Shown in pieces: positions 58,761 through 64,000 of a stretch of DNA of 64,000 nucleotides (its first letter is position 1; each line of letters begins with the position of its first letter). The notes under the pieces were generated by a model. That model made no database searches. It was not told the origin of the DNA and was given only the letters and a program-made list of their open reading frames with translations. This stretch comes from Antedon mediterranea. Taxonomy: Eukaryota; Echinodermata; Crinoidea; Comatulida; Antedonidae. Location of the stretch: the NCBI RefSeq assembly GCF_964355755.1, contig NW_027306095.1, positions 496,001 through 560,000 on the forward strand. Direction: 5' to 3'. A program made the position numbers and the translations under genes.

Positions 58761-61700
58761 AATACGATATTAAGCTATTGTATGCACTTTGATGTTTTTG
58801 AGTGAAAAGTTTTTTCGAAATGCACAAAATGGTCTAAAATGTCTCCAAATGCGATTTGGAGCTCTTTTGTGCACTTTAATGTTTTGTGTAAAAAGTTTGC
58901 TATTTTGTGCACTTTAATGTTTTGTGTGAAAAGTTTTATCGAAATGCTGAAAATTGTCTAAAACGGTTTCAAATGTGATTTTAAGCACTTTTATATTTTT
59001 GTGTAATCAAGTTTTTTCGAAATGCACAACATGGTCTAAAACGTCTCCAAATGCGATTTGAAGCTATTTTGTGCACTTTGATGTTTTTGTGTGAAAAGTT
59101 TCATCGAAATGCACAAAATGGTCTCAAACGTCTTGAAATGCGAGTTGAAGCTATTTTGTGCACTTTGTCGTTTTTGTGTGAAAAGTATATTCGAAATGCT
59201 CAAAATGGTCTAAAACGTCTCCAAATGCGATTTGAAGCTATTTTGTGATTTTAAGAACTTTGATGTTTTTGTGTGAAAAAAGTTTCATCGAAATGCACAA
59301 AATGGTCTAAATGCGATTTGAAGCTATTTTGTGCACTTTGATGTTTTTTTGTGAAAAGTTTCATCGAAATGCACAAAATGGTCTAAAACGTCTCCAAATA
59401 CGATATTAAGCTATTGTATGTATGTTGATGTTTTTGTGTGAAAAGTTTTATCGAAATGCTCAAAATGGTCTAAAACGGTTTCAAATGTGATTTTAAGCAC
59501 TTTGATGTTTTTGTGTAATCAAGTTTCATCGAAATGCACAAAATGGTCTAAAACATCTGCAAATGCGATTTTAAGCTATTTTGTGCACTTTCATGTTTTG
59601 TGTGAAAAGTTTTATCGAAATGCTCAAAATGGTCTAAAACGGTTTCTAATGTGATTTTAAGCACTTTGATATTTTTGTGTAATCAAGTTTCATCGAAATG
59701 CACCAAATTGTCTAAAACGTCTGCAAATGCGATTTGAAGCTATTTTGTGCACTTTGATGTTTTTGTGTGAAAAGTTTCACCAAAATGCACAAAATGGTCT
59801 AAAACGTCTCCAAATATGATATTAAGCTATTGTATGCACTTTGTTGTTTTTATCTGAAAAGTTTTCACGAAATGCACAAAATGATCTAAAACGTCTCTAA
59901 ATGCGATTTGAAGTTATTTTGTGCACTTTAATGTTTTGTGTGAAAAGTTTTATCGAAATGCACAAAATGGTCTAAAACGTCTCCAAATGCGATTTGAAGC
60001 TATTTTGTGCACTTTGATGTTTTGTGTGAAAAGTTTCACCAAAATGCACAAAATGGTCTAAAACGTCTCCAAATCCGTTTTAAAGCTAATCTAAGCACTT
60101 TGATGTTGTTATGTTAAACAAGTTTTTTCGAAATGCACAAAATGGTCTAAAACGTCTCCAAATACGATTTGAAGCTATTTTGTGCACTTTGATGTTTTGT
60201 GTAATAAGTTTTATAGAAACGCACAAAATGGTCTAAAACGGTTTCAAATGTGATTTTAAGCACTTTGATATTTTTGTTTAACCAAGTTTCATCGAAATGC
60301 ACATAATGGTCTAAAACGTCTCCAAATGCGATTTGAAGCTGTTTTTGTGTGAAAAGTTTTTTCGAAATACACAAAATGGTCTAAAACGTCTCCAAATACG
60401 ATTTGGAACTCTTTTGTGCACTTTGATGTTTTGTGTCAAAAGTTTTATAGAAATGCCCGAAATGGTCTAAAACGGTTTCAAATGTGATTTTAAGCACTTT
60501 GATATTTTTGTGTAATCAAGTTTCATCGAAATGCACAAAATGGTCTAAAACGTGTTCAAATGCGATTTGAAGCTATTTTGTGATTTTAAGAACTTTGATA
60601 TTTTTGTGTAATCAAGTTTCATCGAATGCACAAACTGGTCTAAACCTCTCAAAATGCGATTTGAAGCTATTTTGTGCACTTTGATGTTTTTTTGTGAAAA
60701 GTTTCATCGAAATGCACAAAATGGTCTAAAACGTCTCTAAATGCGATTTGAAGTTATTTTGTGCACTTTGATGTTTTGTGTGAAAAGTTTTATCGAAATG
60801 CTCAAAATGGTCTAAAACGGTTTCAAATTTGATTTTAAGCACTTTGATATTTTTTTGTAATCAAGTTTCATCGAAATGCACAAAATGGTCTAAAACGTCT
60901 GCAAATGCGATTTAAAGCTATTTTGTGCACTTTAATGTTTTGTGTGAAAAGTTTTATCGAAATTCTCAAAATGGTCTAAAACGGTTTCAAATGTGATTTT
61001 AAGCACTTTGATGTTTTTGTGTAATCAAGTTTCATCGAAATGCACAAAATGGTTTAAAACGTCTGCAAATGCGATTTGAAGCTATTTTGTGCACTTTGAT
61101 GTTTTTGTGTGAAAAGTTTCATCGAAATGCACAAAATTGTCTAAAACGTTTCCAAATACGATATTAAGCTATTGCATGCACTTTGATGTTTTTGAGTGAA
61201 AAGTTTTTTCGAAATGCACAAAATGGTCTAAAACGTCTCCAAATGCGATTTGGAGCTCTTTTGTGCACTTTGATGTTTTGTGTAAAAAGTTTGCTATTTT
61301 GTGCACTTTAATGTTTTGTGTGAAAAGTTTTATCGAAATGCTCAAAATTGTCTAAAACGGTTTCAAATGTGATTTTAATCACTTTGATATTTTTGTGTAA
61401 TCAAGTTTTTTTCGAAATGCACAACATGGTCTAAAACGTCTCCAAATGCGATTTGAAGCTATTTTGTGCACTTTGATGTTTTTGTGTGAAAAGTTTCATC
61501 GAAATGCACAAAATGGTCTAAAACGTCTCTAAATGCGATTTGAAGCTATTTTGTGCACTTTGTCGTTTTTGTGTGAAAAGTTTCATCGAAATGCTCAAAA
61601 TGGTCTAAAACGTCTCCAAATGCGATTTGAAGCTATATTGTGCACTTTGTCGTTTTTGTGTGAAAAGTTTCATCGAAATGCTCAAAATGGTCTAAAACGT

Positions 61701-64000
61701 CTCTAAATGCGATTTGAAGCTATTTTGTGCACTTTGATGTTTTTTTGTGAAAAGTTTCATCGAAATGCACAAAATGGTCTAAAACGTCTCTAAATGCGAT
61801 TTGAAGCTATTTTGTGCACTTTGATGTTTTTGTGTGAAAAGTTTCATCGAAATGCACAAAATGGTCTAAAACGTCTCTAAATGCGATTTGAAGCTATTTT
61901 GTGCACTTTGATGTTTTTTTGTGAAAAGTTTCATCGAAATGCACAAAATGGTCTAAAACGTCTCTAAATGCGATTTGAAGCTATTTTGTGCACTTTGTCG
62001 TTTTTGTGTGAAAAGTTTCATCGAAATGCTCAAAATGGTCTAAAACGTCTCCAAATGCGATTTGAAGCAATTTTGTGCACTTTGATGTTTTTGTGTGAAA
62101 AGTTTCATCGAAATGCACAAAATGGTCTAAAACGTCTGCAAATGCGATTTGAAGCTATTTTGTGCACTTTGATGTTTTGTGTAATCCAGTTTCATCGAAA
62201 TGTACAAAATTGTCTAAAACGTCTCTAAATGCGATTTGAAGCTATTTTGTGCACTTTGTCGTTTTTGTGTGAAAAGTTTTTTCGAAATGCACAAAATGGT
62301 CTAAAACGTGTCCAAATGCGATTTGAAGTTATTTTGTGCACTTTGATGTTTTGTGTGAAAAGTTTTATCGAAATGCTCAAAATGGTCTAAAACGGTTTCA
62401 AATGTGATTTTAAGCACCTTGATATTTTTGTGTAATCAAGTTTCATCGAAATGCACAAAATGGTCCAAAACGTCTGCAAATGCGATTTGAAGCTATTTTG
62501 TGCACTTTGATGGTTTGGGTGAAAAGTTTCATCGAAATGCACAAAATGGTCAAAAATGTCTCCAAATGCGATTTGAAGCTATTTTGTGCACTTTGTTGTT
62601 TTGTGTGAAAAGTTTCATCGAAATGCACAAAATGGTCTAAAACGGTTTCAAATGTGATTTTAAGCACTTTGATATTTTTGTGTAATCAAGTTTTTTCGAA
62701 ATGCACAACATGGTCTAAAACGTCTCCAAATGCGATTTGAAGTTATTTTGTGCACTTTGATGTTTTTGTTTGAAAAGTTTCATCGAAATGCACAAAATGG
62801 TCTAAAACGTCTCTAAATGCGATTTGAACCTATTTTGTGCACTTTGATGTTTTTGTGTGAAAAGTTTCATCGAAATGCACAAAATAGTCTAAAACGTCTC
62901 TAAATGCGATTTGAAGCTATTTTGTGCACTTTGTCGTTTTTGTGTGAAAAGTTTCATCGAAATGCTCAAAATGGTCTAAAACGTCTCCAAATGCGATTTG
63001 AAGCTATTTTGTGCACTTCGATGTTTTTTTCTGAAAAGTTTCATCGAAATGCACAAAATGGTCTAAAACGTCTCTAAATGCGATTTGAAGCTATTTTGTG
63101 CACTTTGATGTTTTTGTGTGAAAAGTTTCATCGAAATGCACAAAATGGTCTTAAACGTCTCTAAATGCGATTTGAAGCTATTTTGTGCACTTTGTCGTTT
63201 TTGTGTGAAAAGTTTCATCGAAATGCTCAAAATGGTCTAAAACGTCTCCAAATGCGATTTGAAGCAATTTTGTGCACTTTGATGTTTTTGTGTGAAAAGT
63301 TTCATCGAAATGCACAAAATGGTCTAAAACGTCTGCAAATGCGATTTGAAGCTATTTTGTGCACTTTGATGTTTTTGTGTGAAAAGTTTCATCGAAATGC
63401 ACGAAATTGTCTAAAAAGTCTCCAAATGCGATTTGAAGCTATTTTGTGCACTTTGTCGTTTTTGTGTGAAAAGTTTCATCGAAATTCTCAAAATGGTCTA
63501 AAACGTCTCCAAATGCGATTTGAAGCAATTTTGTGCACTTTGATGTTTTTGTGTGAAAAGTTTTTTCGAAATGCACAAAATGGTCTAAAACGTCTCCAAA
63601 TGCGATTTGAAGCAATTTTGTGCACTTTGATGTTTTGTGTAATCCAGTTTCATCGAAATGTACAAAATTGTCTAAAACGTCTCTAAATGCGATTTGAAGC
63701 TATTTTGTGCACTTTGTCGTTTTTGTGTGAAAAGTTTCATCGAAAGGCACAAAATGGTCTAAAACGTCTCCAATTGCGATTTGAAGTTATTTTGTGCACT
63801 TTGATGTTTTGTGTGAAAAGTTTTATCGAAATGCTCAAAATGGTCTAAAACGGTTTCAAATGCGATTTTAAGCATTTTGATATTTTTGTGTAATCAAGTT
63901 TCATCGAAATGCACAAAATGGTCTAAAACGTCTGCAAATGCGATTTAAAGCTATTTTGTGCACTTTAATGTTTTGTGTGAAAAGTTTTATCGAAATTCTC
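58761..64000 (+). repeat. Copy 3 return to the large HOR, up to the window edge
   Basis: 58588-59248 matches 50766-51426 at 7,822 bp; from about 59.7 kb the private markers TTTCACCAAAATGC and GCCCGAAATGG show that it follows the 46.9-51.0 kb block instead. F units are at 58849 and 61243. Positions 63165-63686 are six in-frame 87-bp units, the longest open stretch in the right arm (173 codons). The array continues past the window. Confidence 0.82.

Larger units (their letters stand above)
12451..64000 (+). repeat. Right satellite array, plus-oriented 87-bp monomers
   Basis: About 51.5 kb of uninterrupted head-to-tail monomers in the orientation GGTCTAAAACG...GCGATTTGAAG...GTGCACTTTG...GAAATGCAC. 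The array is organised at three levels: the 87-bp monomer with variant classes of 78, 86 and 124 bp; modules of roughly 0.55-2.6 kb between successive F units; and 12.8-12.9-kb HORs from about 25.3 kb onward. No unique sequence, transposon or gene was seen anywhere in it. It runs off the right edge of the window, where the expected next copy of the marker at 59051-59248 would fall shortly beyond base 64,000. Confidence 0.97.
51027..64000 (+). repeat. Large HOR copy 3, rearranged and cut by the window edge
   Basis: Begins like copies 1 and 2 (F 51027, marker AAGTATATTCG near 51362) but lacks one of the two 2.53-kb nested repeats and then a 1,313-bp segment equivalent to 43845-45157. From about 55.1 kb it switches to sequence like 13.57-14.99 kb, from 57.09 kb to sequence like 21.96-23.63 kb, and from about 58.6 kb it returns to the large HOR (59051-64000 matching about 46.2-51.0 kb). 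It is a mosaic, whereas copies 1 and 2 are colinear. Confidence 0.82.

Noticed and set aside
63165-63686. 173-codon open frame on the plus strand, resembling a repeat protein (PPR/TPR-like helical repeats)
   Set aside because: The 29-residue period is just the DNA period divided by 3. Residues do not follow TPR or PPR consensus as far as I can tell, and monomers vary without apparent coding constraint.
1-64000. CRISPR array
   Set aside because: There are regular repeats but no unique spacers: the whole 87 bp is repeated. Length, organisation and absence of cas genes rule it out.
1-64000. Telomeric repeats
   Set aside because: No runs of TTAGGG, TTTAGGG or TTAGG on either strand; TTTTAGACC is part of the monomer.
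1-64000. Assignment to a named satellite family, chromosome or species
   Set aside because: I do not recognise the monomer. A database search of the 87-bp consensus would decide; none was run.

Overview
All 64,000 bases are one tandem satellite array. I see no gene, RNA gene, transposon, origin, CRISPR array or unique sequence. The basic unit is an 87-bp, AT-rich monomer (29 G+C of 87, 33%, hand-counted on the instance at 22602-22688). Dividing the window by the monomer length gives about 740 monomers. Megasatellite-like organisation with nested higher-order repeats (HORs) points to a eukaryotic nuclear chromosome, probably pericentromeric, centromeric or other heterochromatin. I do not recognise the family and cannot name the organism or kingdom. 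Orientation convention here: '+' means the monomer reads GGTCTAAAACG on the given strand.

Layout. (1) 1-12450 is a minus-oriented array. It holds a duplicated block spaced 7,138 bp apart (about 385-3014 and 7523-10152) and a local duplication with 1,151-bp offset (about 2540-3289 and 3691-4440). (2) At about 12451/12452 the array flips orientation inside a near-perfect short palindrome (12427-12478). (3) 12451-25298 is a plus-oriented array built from repeats of a roughly 1.15-kb module (copies at 12601, 18189, 19937 and 24275), plus a 1,055-bp duplication at 14276-16380. (4) 25299-38080 and 38081-51026 are two almost identical large HOR copies of 12,782 and 12,946 bp; the difference is explained by one 164-bp indel. 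(5) 51027-64000 is a third, rearranged and incomplete copy. It is a mosaic of HOR segments that also occur at 13.6-15.0, 21.9-23.6, 38-52 kb and elsewhere.

Monomer classes distinguish positions inside the HORs: A (87 bp, standard), B (87, GTCG and GCTC variants), N (87, CAATTTTG), C (86, ends in a GGTTTC block), D (78, with a 10-bp deletion and an AATCAAG substitution), E (87, ATACGATATTAAG), and F (124, a fusion of two partial monomers carrying GAGCTC). Spacings between F units differ by exact multiples of 87 bp, a signature of in-register unequal exchange.

The many open reading frames arise because 87 is divisible by 3 and one frame of the standard monomer has no stop. C, D and F units break that frame in every HOR, so I annotate no CDS. 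The most noteworthy points are the inversion junction, an 18-bp dyad symmetry inside each standard monomer, the very recent 12.8-kb amplification, and the quantised HOR lengths.
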